From Methanomicrobiales archaeon (GTDB taxonomy: Archaea; Halobacteriota; Methanomicrobia; Methanomicrobiales; JACTUA01), in the NCBI GenBank assembly GCA_028678635.1, contig JAJRDC010000262.1:1-5855 (forward strand): a stretch of DNA of 5,855 bases, written 5' to 3'. Shown in pieces: positions 1 to 5,048 of the stretch; the stretch's first letter is position 1; each line of letters begins with the position of its first letter. The position numbers were made by a program, and so were the translations under genes. The notes under the pieces were generated by a model. It saw only the letters and a list, made by a program, of their open reading frames with translations, ran no database searches and had not been told where the DNA came from.

Positions 1-330
1 CCGCTCGGGGAGGGCTTTCCCTATTCGCAGGCCGCCGGCCGTGGGGTGCAGGCAGCCCTCCTCCTCGGAGAGCCCGCTGATCCAGCCCTGCCGGGGGTCA
101 TCCGGCCGGTGGCGCCCCAGGGTGCGGTGCACCTGGTCCACCAGGCGCAACGCCAGGTCGCGGTACCGGGCATCGCCGGAGTCCCGGAACATCTGGAGGT
201 AGGTGCTGACCGCAAACGCATCGGTCCAGAGATACCGGCTCGGTCGGGGGGAGACGGGATCGAGCCCGGTGCGGGCCGCGAAGTCCTGCATCAGGTCCAT
301 TATCACGGGAGCGAAGGTGTTCCCTTCCAT
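1..330 (-). CDS. Conserved hypothetical protein, N-terminal 110 residues (runs off the left edge)
   Basis: The minus-strand frame is open from an ATG at 330 to the window edge, giving 110 residues without a stop. The start is supported by a GAGG purine run just upstream (minus-strand GGATGAGGAGGCC-ATG). The protein has a compact, alpha-helical-looking N-terminus with the patterns RYLWTDAFAV (residues 32-41), YRDLALRLVDQVH (57-69), LGRHRPDD (71-78), GWISGLSEEEG (82-92) and HPTAGGLRIGK (95-105). By recall this belongs to a widespread uncharacterised family thought to form an alpha/alpha-barrel (six-hairpin glycosidase-like or AGE-like) fold. That assignment is memory-based and no catalytic residue can be named. 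It lies 96 nt downstream of the superoxide reductase gene on the same strand, possibly with its own promoter. The C-terminal part is outside the window. Confidence 0.75.
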   Translation of the reverse strand, partial: MEGNTFAPVIMDLMQDFAARTGLDPVSPRPSRYLWTDAFAVSTYLQMFRDSGDARYRDLALRLVDQVHRTLGRHRPDDPRQGWISGLSEEEGCLHPTAGGLRIGKALPER

Positions 331-373
331 GGCCTCCTCATCCTGTCACCGGCTCCACGTCGTAGGAAAGGAC

Positions 374-390
374 GCCGGCCCGGAACCGGC
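374..390 (-). terminator. Possible terminator hairpin after the superoxide reductase gene
   Basis: GCCGG (374-378) and CCGGC (386-390) form a 5-bp stem around a 7-nt loop, 37 nt past the superoxide reductase stop. In the direction of transcription it is followed by the pyrimidine-rich stretch TCCTTTCCT. Archaeal termination depends more on T-rich tracts than on hairpins, so this is only a suggestion. Confidence 0.3.
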
Positions 391-426
391 AATTCCCCTC
401 CGTTCGAACAGCCCGTGCCGTCCTCT

Positions 427-810
427 TCAGCCGACCGCGATCTCCTTCTTCCCGGACCAGAGGCCGTGGAGGTTGCAGTACTCCACGGCATGGATCACCC
501 CTCCCTTTGCAAGCTTCAGCTTCAGCACCACCTCGGGCTGGGTGGTGACCGGTGCAAAGGAGACGTTGGAGAGGATCACCGGGTTGAAGGCCCGGCCCTC
601 CTCGTACAGGTATATGGCCAGCCAACGGATGGAGTGCTCCACGGTGCTCGGGTGGGGCCCGACGGAAACCTTCAGGTCAAAGACCTGGTCGGGCTTCACC
701 TTCGCGGGAGCCTCGATCTTCGGCGTGTGGCTCTCGCGCTTCCCGAGGGCCTCCCCCGCCGCATTGTCGTAGGTGGAGATCAGTTCACCGAGGTTCTTGG
801 GCATCGCCAT
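427..810 (-). CDS. Class II superoxide reductase (neelaredoxin / desulfoferrodoxin Fe-binding domain)
   Basis: This 127-residue protein matches a one-domain superoxide reductase, which reduces superoxide to hydrogen peroxide in the cytoplasm without releasing O2, a common strategy in anaerobes. All ligands of the square-pyramidal Fe centre are visible: H28 in ESHTP (with E26 as the family's usual sixth, displaceable ligand), H53 and H59 in GPHPSTVEH, and C112 and H115 in CNLHG. The N-terminal rubredoxin-like (Dx) domain of 2Fe desulfoferrodoxins is absent, so this is the short class; electrons would come from rubredoxin or a similar donor, which is not encoded here. The start at 810 is preceded by GGTGA (821-817) with a 6-nt spacer. 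A second in-frame ATG at 804 is possible. The upstream 240 nt are unusually rich in inverted repeats and may be a structured leader. Confidence 0.95.
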   Translation of the reverse strand: MAMPKNLGELISTYDNAAGEALGKRESHTPKIEAPAKVKPDQVFDLKVSVGPHPSTVEHSIRWLAIYLYEEGRAFNPVILSNVSFAPVTTQPEVVLKLKLAKGGVIHAVEYCNLHGLWSGKKEIAVG

Positions 811-812
811 AA

Positions 813-837
813 GGTTTCACCGGTGAAGGGAGAAACC
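813..837 (-). promoter_or_regulatory. Hairpin overlapping the ribosome binding site of the superoxide reductase gene
   Basis: In the mRNA sense, GGTTTC (837-832) pairs with GAAACC (818-813), a 6-bp stem around a 13-nt loop that ends 2 nt before the ATG. The presumed Shine-Dalgarno GGTGA (821-817) straddles loop and stem. A 12-bp perfect palindrome, TTCACCGGTGAA, lies at 816-827 and offers a competing fold or a DNA operator. The pairing is seen directly; a role in translation control is inferred. Confidence 0.4.
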
Positions 838-857
838 GGGGCACAGATGAAGGTTTG

Positions 858-884
858 GGTTCGGCACAGACCGTGAAACGAACC
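858..884 (-). other. Second hairpin in the presumed superoxide reductase leader
   Basis: GGTTCG (858-863) pairs with CGAACC (879-884), and inside it CAC (865-867) pairs with GTG (873-875) around a 5-nt loop. That makes 9 Watson-Crick pairs in 27 nt. It sits between the proposed three-way junction and the hairpin at the ribosome binding site. Confidence 0.35.
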
Positions 885-915
885 GGAACCGGGAGAGCAG
901 ATAGGAGAGGACATC

Positions 916-1032
916 CCTGATGAGATATCCAACTGGGCTCCCGATTTCTCCTGTCATCTCCCATTGAAGAAAGCAGACAGGAAGGGGCCAGCCCAGTCCC
1001 GGCACCACCTCTGCGGCGGGAGGATAATCAGG
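916..1032 (-). ncRNA. Candidate structured RNA (three-way junction), probably the 5' leader of the superoxide reductase gene
   Basis: Nested inverted repeats give a closed fold. P1 pairs 916-921 with 1027-1032 (6 bp) and, past a 4-nt bulge (922-925), 926-930 with 1022-1026 (5 bp). P2 pairs 932-939 with 990-997 (8 bp, ACTGGGCT/AGCCCAGT), 940-942 with 985-987, then 949-955 with 976-982 (7 bp, TCCTGTC/GACAGGA). P3 pairs 998-1001 with 1017-1020 and 1002-1004 with 1012-1014. The P2 apex at 957-961/966-970 gains a G.U pair only when read on the minus strand (C.A mismatch on plus), which favours a transcript running toward the superoxide reductase gene. One possible wobble at 945/984 favours plus, so orientation is not settled. 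I do not recognise a known riboswitch class. The element lies 106 nt upstream of that gene's start. It was folded by eye, without energies or alignment. Confidence 0.4.
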
Positions 1033-1076
1033 TGGCGTCAGTGTTACCCCACCCAATGATCAACAATCCCGATTAA

Positions 1077-1114
1077 CCGCGGGGAGTGCCCACGCGGCGG
1101 GGGCGGAGCCCCCG
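1077..1114. repeat. Tandem GC-rich hairpins in the intergenic region
   Basis: Two stem-loops abut. In 1077-1097, CCGCGGGG pairs with CCC-A-CGCGG (8 bp, one bulged A at 1092, loop AGTG). In 1098-1114, CGGGGGC pairs with GCCCCCG (7 bp, loop GGA). The core GGCGGAGCC of the second recurs in complementary form (GGCTCCGCC, 3059-3067) after the PiT gene. This suggests a small dispersed palindrome or a terminator-like element. No gene lies between 811 and 1195. Confidence 0.45.
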
Positions 1115-1164
1115 GGAGCGTCTCGCCGGTACCCATGATATCAGTGAATCCGACAGGGAGCGAG

Positions 1165-1178
1165 GGATGGAACCATCC
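1165..1178 (-). terminator. Hairpin after the zinc-ribbon gene, possible terminator
   Basis: GGATGG (1165-1170) and CCATCC (1173-1178) are perfect inverted repeats with a 2-nt centre. As RNA this gives a 5-bp stem with a 4-nt loop, 17 nt beyond the zinc-ribbon stop codon. There is no strong T tract. Confidence 0.35.
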
Positions 1179-1195
1179 GCATGGGCCGCGGCGGC

Positions 1196-1360
1196 TTACC
1201 CGTCCTTCCGCTTCTTCCCCTCCGGGCCGGGGATTTCCTCGTCCACCTCCAGCACGAGGGGCCCCCGGTACCCGCACCGTTTGCACCGGTAGATGTTGCC
1301 GGTGACACCTCCGGTCTCCACGTAGATCTCCTCCGAACCGCAGGACGGACAGCAGAGCAT
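1196..1360 (-). CDS. Small zinc-ribbon protein, 54 residues
   Basis: The protein carries two CxxC knuckles, C4-P-S-C7 and C26-K-R-C29, 18 residues apart, followed by GYRGPLVLEVDEE and a charged, lysine-rich tail ending at residue 54. Four cysteines in this arrangement are typical of a tetracysteine Zn ribbon; C3 is an extra adjacent cysteine. Similar mini zinc ribbons are common in archaea, and nucleic-acid binding is usual for the fold, but I cannot name the role. The start at 1360 is chosen because it puts the first CxxC at the N-terminus and because a TATA-like element (TTATTATCC, centred near 1389) lies 29 nt upstream, as expected for a leaderless mRNA; no convincing Shine-Dalgarno is present. 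Longer readings of this frame run through pyrH on its opposite strand and are not credible. The gene diverges from pyrH with 42 bp between the starts. Confidence 0.8.
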   Translation of the reverse strand: MLCCPSCGSEEIYVETGGVTGNIYRCKRCGYRGPLVLEVDEEIPGPEGKKRKDG

Positions 1361-1370
1361 GGGAGAGCTC

Positions 1371-1377
1371 TTTATCC
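1371..1377 (+). promoter_or_regulatory. TATA-like box for pyrH
   Basis: TTTATCC is centred 29 nt before the pyrH ATG at 1403, which would place transcription start at or just ahead of the start codon. No clear Shine-Dalgarno lies between. Confidence 0.5.
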
Positions 1378-1384
1378 GCCTTGG

Positions 1385-1393
1385 GGATAATAA
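1385..1393 (-). promoter_or_regulatory. TATA-like box for the zinc-ribbon gene
   Basis: On the minus strand this reads TTATTATCC, centred 29 nt before the ATG at 1360, again suggesting a leaderless transcript. It mirrors the pyrH box: TTATCC (1372-1377) and GGATAA (1385-1390) are inverted repeats with a 7-bp spacer. Confidence 0.5.
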
Positions 1394-1402
1394 CTGGGTT
1401 GG

Positions 1403-2110
1403 ATGAAGAGGATCGTGCTCTCCCTGGGCGGCTCGGTTCTTGTACCGGATCTGGAATCGCACCGCGTCACCGCGTATGCCTCCGTTCTTGCTGAGATCAG
1501 CGGCCGGCACCACCTGGCCGTCGTGGTGGGAGGAGGAGGGGAGGCCCGCAGGTACATCCTCGCCGCACGGAAGCTGGGCATCGACGACAGTACCGCGGAT
1601 GACCTGGGGATCCTCGTGACCCGCCTCAATGCCACTCTGCTGGCAGGGGCCCTGGGGGAGGCGGTGTATCCCCGGATCGCCACTTCCTACGACGAGGCGG
1701 CGGGGTATGCGTCCTGCGGGAAGATCGTGGTCATGGGCGGCGTCATCCCCGGCCAGACCACCGATGCCGTGGCAGCGCTCCTCGCGGAAAAGCTCCGTGC
1801 GGACCTCCTGGTGAATGCAACCTCCATTGATGCGATCTACAGTGCCGATCCCAGGAAGGATCCCCGGGCGAAGCGGCATGACCGGCTGACCCCTGCCCAG
1901 CTGCGGGAGATCCTCTCCGTGGACCGGCTGAAGGCCGGCGAGACCACCGTCTTTGACATGGTGGCGGCAAGGGTGATCGAGCGGAGCGGGATTCCCCTGG
2001 CGGTGCTGGACGGGAGGGACCCGGCCATCCTCCGTCAGGCGATCCTGGAGGGGAAGTTCCAGGGAACCCTTGTCACCACAGGGAAGAAGTCCCCGTTCCC
2101 CCTGGAGTAA
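1403..2110 (+). CDS. pyrH: UMP kinase (uridylate kinase), archaeal type
   Basis: The 235-residue protein belongs to the amino acid kinase superfamily and phosphorylates UMP to UDP with ATP in cytoplasmic pyrimidine synthesis. Visible elements are the N-terminal strand and glycine loop KRIVLSLGGSVL (2-13), the nucleotide-binding VVVGGGGEARRY (40-51), TADDLGILVTRLNA (64-77) in the UMP-binding region, the glycine turn VVMGGVIPGQTTDAVAALLA (109-128) and the ATP-side segment VNATSIDAIYSADPRKDP (137-154). Length fits the archaeal subfamily (about 225-235 residues). The start has no clear Shine-Dalgarno, but a TATA-like box sits 29 nt upstream, so the message is probably leaderless. It diverges from the small zinc-ribbon gene. 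Downstream, a hairpin follows the TAA by 14 nt, then a tRNA gene after 120 bp. It is complete, and no key motif is missing. Confidence 0.95.
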   Translation: MKRIVLSLGGSVLVPDLESHRVTAYASVLAEISGRHHLAVVVGGGGEARRYILAARKLGIDDSTADDLGILVTRLNATLLAGALGEAVYPRIATSYDEAAGYASCGKIVVMGGVIPGQTTDAVAALLAEKLRADLLVNATSIDAIYSADPRKDPRAKRHDRLTPAQLREILSVDRLKAGETTVFDMVAARVIERSGIPLAVLDGRDPAILRQAILEGKFQGTLVTTGKKSPFPLE

Positions 2111-2124
2111 TCCACCCTTCCGGC

Positions 2125-2141
2125 TCACCCCGTCCGGGTGA
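2125..2141 (+). terminator. Hairpin after pyrH, possible terminator
   Basis: TCACCC (2125-2130) pairs with GGGTGA (2136-2141) around a 5-nt loop, 14 nt past the pyrH stop. It is followed by only a weak pyrimidine run (CTTCCCC). Confidence 0.4.
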
Positions 2142-2230
2142 ACTTCCCCGGCCTTGTGTATGTGACTGCCGTGCGGGTGCCGGTGCGATACCTCTATCAG
2201 GAACCGTTGCCCACTCCTGAGCTGTTTACT

Positions 2231-2305
2231 GGGGTAGTAGGGTAGCCTGGTCCATCCTCGGGCGTTTGGGACGCCCGGACGGCAGTTCGAATCTGCCCTA
2301 CCCCA
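2231..2305 (+). tRNA. tRNA-Pro (anticodon UGG)
   Basis: This 75-nt gene folds as a full cloverleaf. The acceptor stem pairs GGGGTAG (2231-2237) with CTACCCC (2298-2304), with discriminator A2305. The D arm runs 2240-2257/8. The anticodon stem pairs GGGCG (2260-2264) with CGCCC (2272-2276) around loop TTTGGGA, so the anticodon is TGG (2267-2269). The variable loop has 4 nt. The T stem pairs GGCAG with CTGCC around TTCGAAT. No CCA is encoded and there is no intron, both common in archaea. A weak TATA-like stretch (CTCTATC, around 2192-2198) lies upstream. The nth start codon follows 5 nt after the tRNA 3' end. Confidence 0.95.
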
Positions 2306-2310
2306 TCGTC

Positions 2311-2943
2311 ATGGACACGCGAGCCGCCTGCAGGATCTTCCGGGCCCTGGGCCGCCGCTACCCGGAAGCAGTCGAGGATTATCCCGCCTGCGAGGATCCG
2401 TTCCCGTTGCTCGTGGCCACGATCCTCTCCGCCCAGACCACGGACCGGCAGGTGGATGCCATCATGCCGGATCTCCTTGCCCGGTACCCGGATCCCTCAT
2501 CGCTGGCCGAAGCTGAAACGGAGGATCTGGAACGGATCATCCGGCCGACGGGATACTACCATGCCAAGGCCCGCCACCTGATCGCTGCCTCCCGGACACT
2601 TGCGGACCGGTTCGGAGGAACGGTGCCGATGACCATGACGGATCTCCTCACCCTTCCCGGCGTTGGCCGGAAGACCGCGAATATCGTGCTCTCCGCCTGC
2701 GGCAGGGACGAGGGGATCGCCGTTGACACCCATGTCTTCCGCATCGCCCGCCGTATCGGGTTCTCTGACGGGAAACACCCTGACCGGGTGGAGAAGGACC
2801 TGGTCGCCCTCTTTCCCCGGAGGATCTGGGGAAAGGTGAACGGTATCCTCATCACCCACGGGCGTACCCTCTGCACCGCCCGGAAACCGCGCTGCCCGGA
2901 GTGCCCGGTGCGGCGATGGTGCCGGTACTACCGGTCGCTGTGA
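2311..2943 (+). CDS. nth: Endonuclease III, DNA glycosylase/AP lyase with [4Fe-4S] cluster
   Basis: The 210-residue protein is a standard-length endonuclease III, which removes oxidised pyrimidines from DNA and cleaves the abasic strand in base excision repair. The helix-hairpin-helix is LPGVGRKTA (115-123) with the catalytic lysine K121; the catalytic aspartate is D139 in VDTHVFR (138-144). The C-terminal iron-sulfur loop is complete: C188-X6-C195-X2-C198-X5-C204. The N-terminal LVATILSAQTTD (34-45) is also typical. The frame is open upstream into the tRNA, but ATG 2311 is the first start outside it and fits the family's N-terminus. No Shine-Dalgarno is possible in the 5-nt gap, so translation probably begins on a nearly leaderless message made when the tRNA 3' end is cut. 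It converges on the PiT gene. Confidence 0.95.
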   Translation: MDTRAACRIFRALGRRYPEAVEDYPACEDPFPLLVATILSAQTTDRQVDAIMPDLLARYPDPSSLAEAETEDLERIIRPTGYYHAKARHLIAASRTLADRFGGTVPMTMTDLLTLPGVGRKTANIVLSACGRDEGIAVDTHVFRIARRIGFSDGKHPDRVEKDLVALFPRRIWGKVNGILITHGRTLCTARKPRCPECPVRRWCRYYRSL

Positions 2944-3056
2944 ATTCACAAGGGCTGCTACTTTTCTGAAGTCACACCCACTGTTGTACCCGATCAGAAA
3001 GATGTCGGTGGCTTCCATTCATGGAGTACTGATGAGACGCTCTTAGGGGCTCCACC

Positions 3057-3069
3057 GAGGCTCCGCCTC
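3057..3069. terminator. Hairpin between the convergent nth and PiT genes
   Basis: GAGGC (3057-3061) and GCCTC (3065-3069) pair around TCC, immediately after the PiT stop codon (3073-3071) and 113 nt past the nth stop. It may serve the PiT gene or both. Its core is complementary to the hairpin core at 1102-1110. The nth side also has a short T run (CTACTTTTCTG, about 2958-2968), a more typical archaeal termination signal. Confidence 0.4.
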
Positions 3070-3070
3070 C

Positions 3071-4096
3071 TCAGAGGGCGAGGCGCATCACGGAGAAGAC
3101 GGCATACCCGATGGCAGCGCTGATGGGGATCGTCAGGATCCAGGCGATGACGATGGATCGGGCCACCGACCACCGCACGCTCCCGGCACCCTTCGTCAGG
3201 CCGACACCCATGATGGATGAGCTGATGACATGGGTGGTGGAGACGGGTATCCCGATAACGGAGGCCCCGATAATGGTGGCCGATCCCGCAGTCTCGGCAG
3301 CGAAGCCATGGGCAGGGCGGAGCCGGGTGATGTTGTACCCCATGGTCCGCACGATCCGCCATCCCCCGGCCAGGGTACCCAGCGCAATTGCTGCATGGCA
3401 AATGAGGATGACCCAGTAGGGAACAGGGAGATGGGCTGGGTCCGCCGTGGCACCATAGTAACCGATGGAGTAAAGGAGGGGAGTGATAATTCCCATGGTC
3501 TTCTGGGCATCGTTGGTGCCGTGGCTGAAGCTGTAACTCGCCGCTGAGAAGAGCTGGAGCCGCCGGAAATATCCATCTGCCACCGAGCGGTGGGTGTCGG
3601 CGCTGACCCACAGCACGACCACCATGAAGAGAAAACCGATTGCGAGGCCGATTATCGGGGAGAGCACCATGAAGAGGACAATGACACTCAGGGTTGACAG
3701 CTTGATCGTCGCAATCCCTCCTGCAGCGATCCCCGCCCCGACAAGTCCGCCGATAAGGGCATGCGACGAGGATGTGGGCAGACCGGAGTACCAGGTGATC
3801 AGGTTCCAGGAGATGGCCCCCACGAGAGCCGAGAGCACGATGAAGGGGATGACTTCAGGGGGAATCTGCTCCAGGTTCAGGATCTTGCTGATGGTGGATG
3901 CGACGGCAACACCGAATGCAAAGGCCGCGATGAAGTTGAAGAACGCAGCAAAGGATACCGCCTGGCCCGGCGAGAGGACCCGGGTGGAGACTACCGTGGA
4001 GATGGCGTTCGCCGAATCGTGGAAACCGTTCGTGAAGTCAAAGATGAGGGCGACAAGGATGATGAACCCGATGAAGAGGACCGCGGGATCCGCCAT
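3071..4096 (-). CDS. pit: PiT-family inorganic phosphate permease
   Basis: The 341-residue membrane protein is a PiT (SLC20-like) transporter that takes up phosphate with a cation. Family signatures are present in both inverted halves: DFTNGFHDSANAI (20-32) and FSHGTNDAQKTMG (190-202), plus GLPTSSSHALIGG (105-117) and GIPVSTTHVISSS (282-294). About ten hydrophobic segments cover the protein, with the expected hydrophilic stretch near 165-180 (SADTHRSVADGYFRR). The length is near the short archaeal/bacterial norm. ATG 4096 places the first signature at residues 20-32, as usual; only a weak AGGT lies upstream. It follows the DUF47 gene by 142 nt on the same strand, an established pairing in bacteria and archaea. 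A TATA-like GATATC stretch about 31 nt upstream could give it a separate promoter. Confidence 0.95.
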   Translation of the reverse strand: MADPAVLFIGFIILVALIFDFTNGFHDSANAISTVVSTRVLSPGQAVSFAAFFNFIAAFAFGVAVASTISKILNLEQIPPEVIPFIVLSALVGAISWNLITWYSGLPTSSSHALIGGLVGAGIAAGGIATIKLSTLSVIVLFMVLSPIIGLAIGFLFMVVVLWVSADTHRSVADGYFRRLQLFSAASYSFSHGTNDAQKTMGIITPLLYSIGYYGATADPAHLPVPYWVILICHAAIALGTLAGGWRIVRTMGYNITRLRPAHGFAAETAGSATIIGASVIGIPVSTTHVISSSIMGVGLTKGAGSVRWSVARSIVIAWILTIPISAAIGYAVFSVMRLAL

Positions 4097-4160
4097 GCAA
4101 CCTGCAGAGCTCTCTCCATTGATGGGATATCAACCATTGGATTTGAGGTGAGGCAGACGA

Positions 4161-4200
4161 GGGAGGGGGGGAAGAGGCGGGGCTCTCTCGCCACGGAGAG
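4161..4200. other. G-quadruplex motif and hairpin between the DUF47 and PiT genes
   Basis: On the plus strand, four G tracts within 4161-4182 (GGG-A-GGG-G-GGG-AAGAGGC-GGGG) satisfy the usual G3+N1-7 pattern. Beside it CTCTC (4185-4189) pairs with GAGAG (4196-4200). The minus-strand transcript would carry the hairpin followed by a pyrimidine tract, 38 nt after the DUF47 stop, which could end or pause transcription. More G runs lie at 4211-4224. Confidence 0.4.
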
Positions 4201-4238
4201 GGAAAGGTTTGGGGGGGTGAGGGGTGAAAGAGAAGGGT

Positions 4239-4859
4239 TCAGGAGTGCCGGATGGCGATGTCCGAGAGCACGTTGGCCGCGTCCTCACACTTGTCGGTGG
4301 CCATCTCCAGCATCTGGTAGATATCCTTGTACTTGATGATCGTGATGGCATCGTCACTCTTGAAGAGGTCGGTGATGGCATGGGCCAGGACATCGTCGGC
4401 CAGGTTCTCCAGCCGGTTGATCTCGATGCAGCGCTGCTCGATGGAGCCCGGGTCCTTGATGGTCCGGATACCGCGGATCGCCTGCTGGAGCTCGCCGGTG
4501 CAGAGCTGGATCAGCTTGGCCAGCTCCTTCATCGGCGCATCGGCCTCCCTGATGGCGTAGTTCCGCATGGTAAGGGTGGTACCCTCGATATAATCCAGGA
4601 TATCGTCCAGCGCGCTCGTCAGCCGGATGATCTCCTCCGGTTCCAGGGGCGTGATGAAGGACCGGTTCAGGTGCTCGAAGATCCGGTGGGTGATCTCGTC
4701 GCCGGAGTGCTCCAGCTGCTCCATCTTGTGGATCCGGTTCTTGATATCATTATAATCCTCGGTGAGGATGACAAGGAGATCCGAAGCCTCCCTGAGGGTG
4801 TCCACCAACTGTTCAAAGAGATCAAAATAGATCTTGTCCTTGGGTACCAGCCAGTCCAT
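4239..4859 (-). CDS. DUF47 / PhoU-like phosphate transport accessory protein
   Basis: From ATG 4859 the protein has 206 residues and looks all-helical, like PhoU-type four-helix bundles of the DUF47 family. It starts MDWLVPKDKIYFDLFEQLVD, typical of the family, and shows MEQLEHSGDEITHRIFEHLN (46-65), FITPLEPEEIIRL (68-80) with LDDILDYIE (84-92), and a second charged helix, INRLENLADDVLAHA, later on. These acidic E/D-rich patterns bind metals in PhoU relatives. DUF47 genes are paired with PiT permeases across prokaryotes and are thought to modulate or assist uptake; that role is by context. The frame stays open upstream to 4961, but that extension runs into the tRNA-Ala gene, so the shorter start is preferred. 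A TATA-like TTTAATG (4905-4899) would give a leader of about 17 nt. No strong Shine-Dalgarno is seen. Confidence 0.9.
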   Translation of the reverse strand: MDWLVPKDKIYFDLFEQLVDTLREASDLLVILTEDYNDIKNRIHKMEQLEHSGDEITHRIFEHLNRSFITPLEPEEIIRLTSALDDILDYIEGTTLTMRNYAIREADAPMKELAKLIQLCTGELQQAIRGIRTIKDPGSIEQRCIEINRLENLADDVLAHAITDLFKSDDAITIIKYKDIYQMLEMATDKCEDAANVLSDIAIRHS

Positions 4860-4898
4860 CAGCCCCACAGCGATCAGAAGAAATGTTGGGGGGGAGAC

Positions 4899-4906
4899 AT
4901 TAAACC
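4899..4906 (-). promoter_or_regulatory. Possible TATA-like box for the DUF47-PiT genes
   Basis: The minus strand reads GTTTAATG here. Transcription would begin near 4876, leaving a short leader before ATG 4859. The box lies in the gap after tRNA-Ala, so the pair need not rely on tRNA readthrough. Confidence 0.35.
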
Positions 4907-4924
4907 CACCGATTCCCCACCGGA

Positions 4925-4996
4925 TGGACCGAGCGGGAATTGAACCCGCGGCCTCTCCCATGCCAAGGGAGCAATCTACCCCTGATCTATCGGCCC
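4925..4996 (-). tRNA. tRNA-Ala (anticodon GGC)
   Basis: This 72-nt cloverleaf reads on the minus strand. The acceptor GGGCCGA pairs with TCGGTCC and includes the G3.U70 wobble that is the hallmark identity element of alanine tRNAs; the discriminator is A. The D stem is GATC/GATT, the anticodon stem CTCCC/GGGAG holds loop TTGGCAT with anticodon GGC (plus-strand 4962-4964), the variable loop is 5 nt, and the T stem GCGGG/CCCGC holds TTCAATT. No CCA or intron is encoded. The extra G at 4997 is left out because it would break acceptor pairing. Confidence 0.96.
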
Positions 4997-5017
4997 CTAC
5001 AGAATGTGTGCGCGCCC

Positions 5018-5027
5018 CAATAAAACC
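5018..5027 (-). promoter_or_regulatory. TATA box for tRNA-Ala
   Basis: The minus strand reads GGTTTTATTG, centred about 26 nt ahead of the mature tRNA 5' end. This is the best TATA box in the window and fits archaeal promoter spacing. Confidence 0.65.
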
Positions 5028-5048
5028 TTGACTGCTCTTCTACCGTGA

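Noticed and set aside
46..876. A 276-codon plus-strand frame covering the left end.
   Set aside because: It is the antisense of the conserved hypothetical and superoxide reductase genes, whose family residues are unambiguous on the minus strand.
916..960. CUGAUGAG at 917-924 on the plus strand resembles a hammerhead ribozyme core or a box C of a C/D sRNA.
   Set aside because: No stem II with a following GAA is in place for a hammerhead, and no D box CUGA lies within 60 nt at the proper distance.
817..1056. A 79-codon minus-strand frame through the gene-free region, ending with TGA inside the superoxide reductase ribosome binding site.
   Set aside because: It needs a TTG start without a ribosome binding site, and its product resembles no family I know. 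The nested inverted repeats better explain the region, though the stop overlapping GGTGA would fit a leader peptide if translation were shown.
1364..1371. The palindrome AGAGCTCT near two gene starts (1364-1371 and 4106-4113).
   Set aside because: Two 8-bp matches with different spacing to their genes are not enough to claim a shared operator.
1361..2128. The upstream extension of the zinc-ribbon frame (total 310 codons).
   Set aside because: It is antisense to pyrH across its whole length; only the last 54 codons show a recognisable domain.
4860..4961. A 34-residue N-terminal extension of the DUF47 protein.
   Set aside because: It overlaps the 3' half of tRNA-Ala, and the family N-terminus begins at MDWLVPKD.
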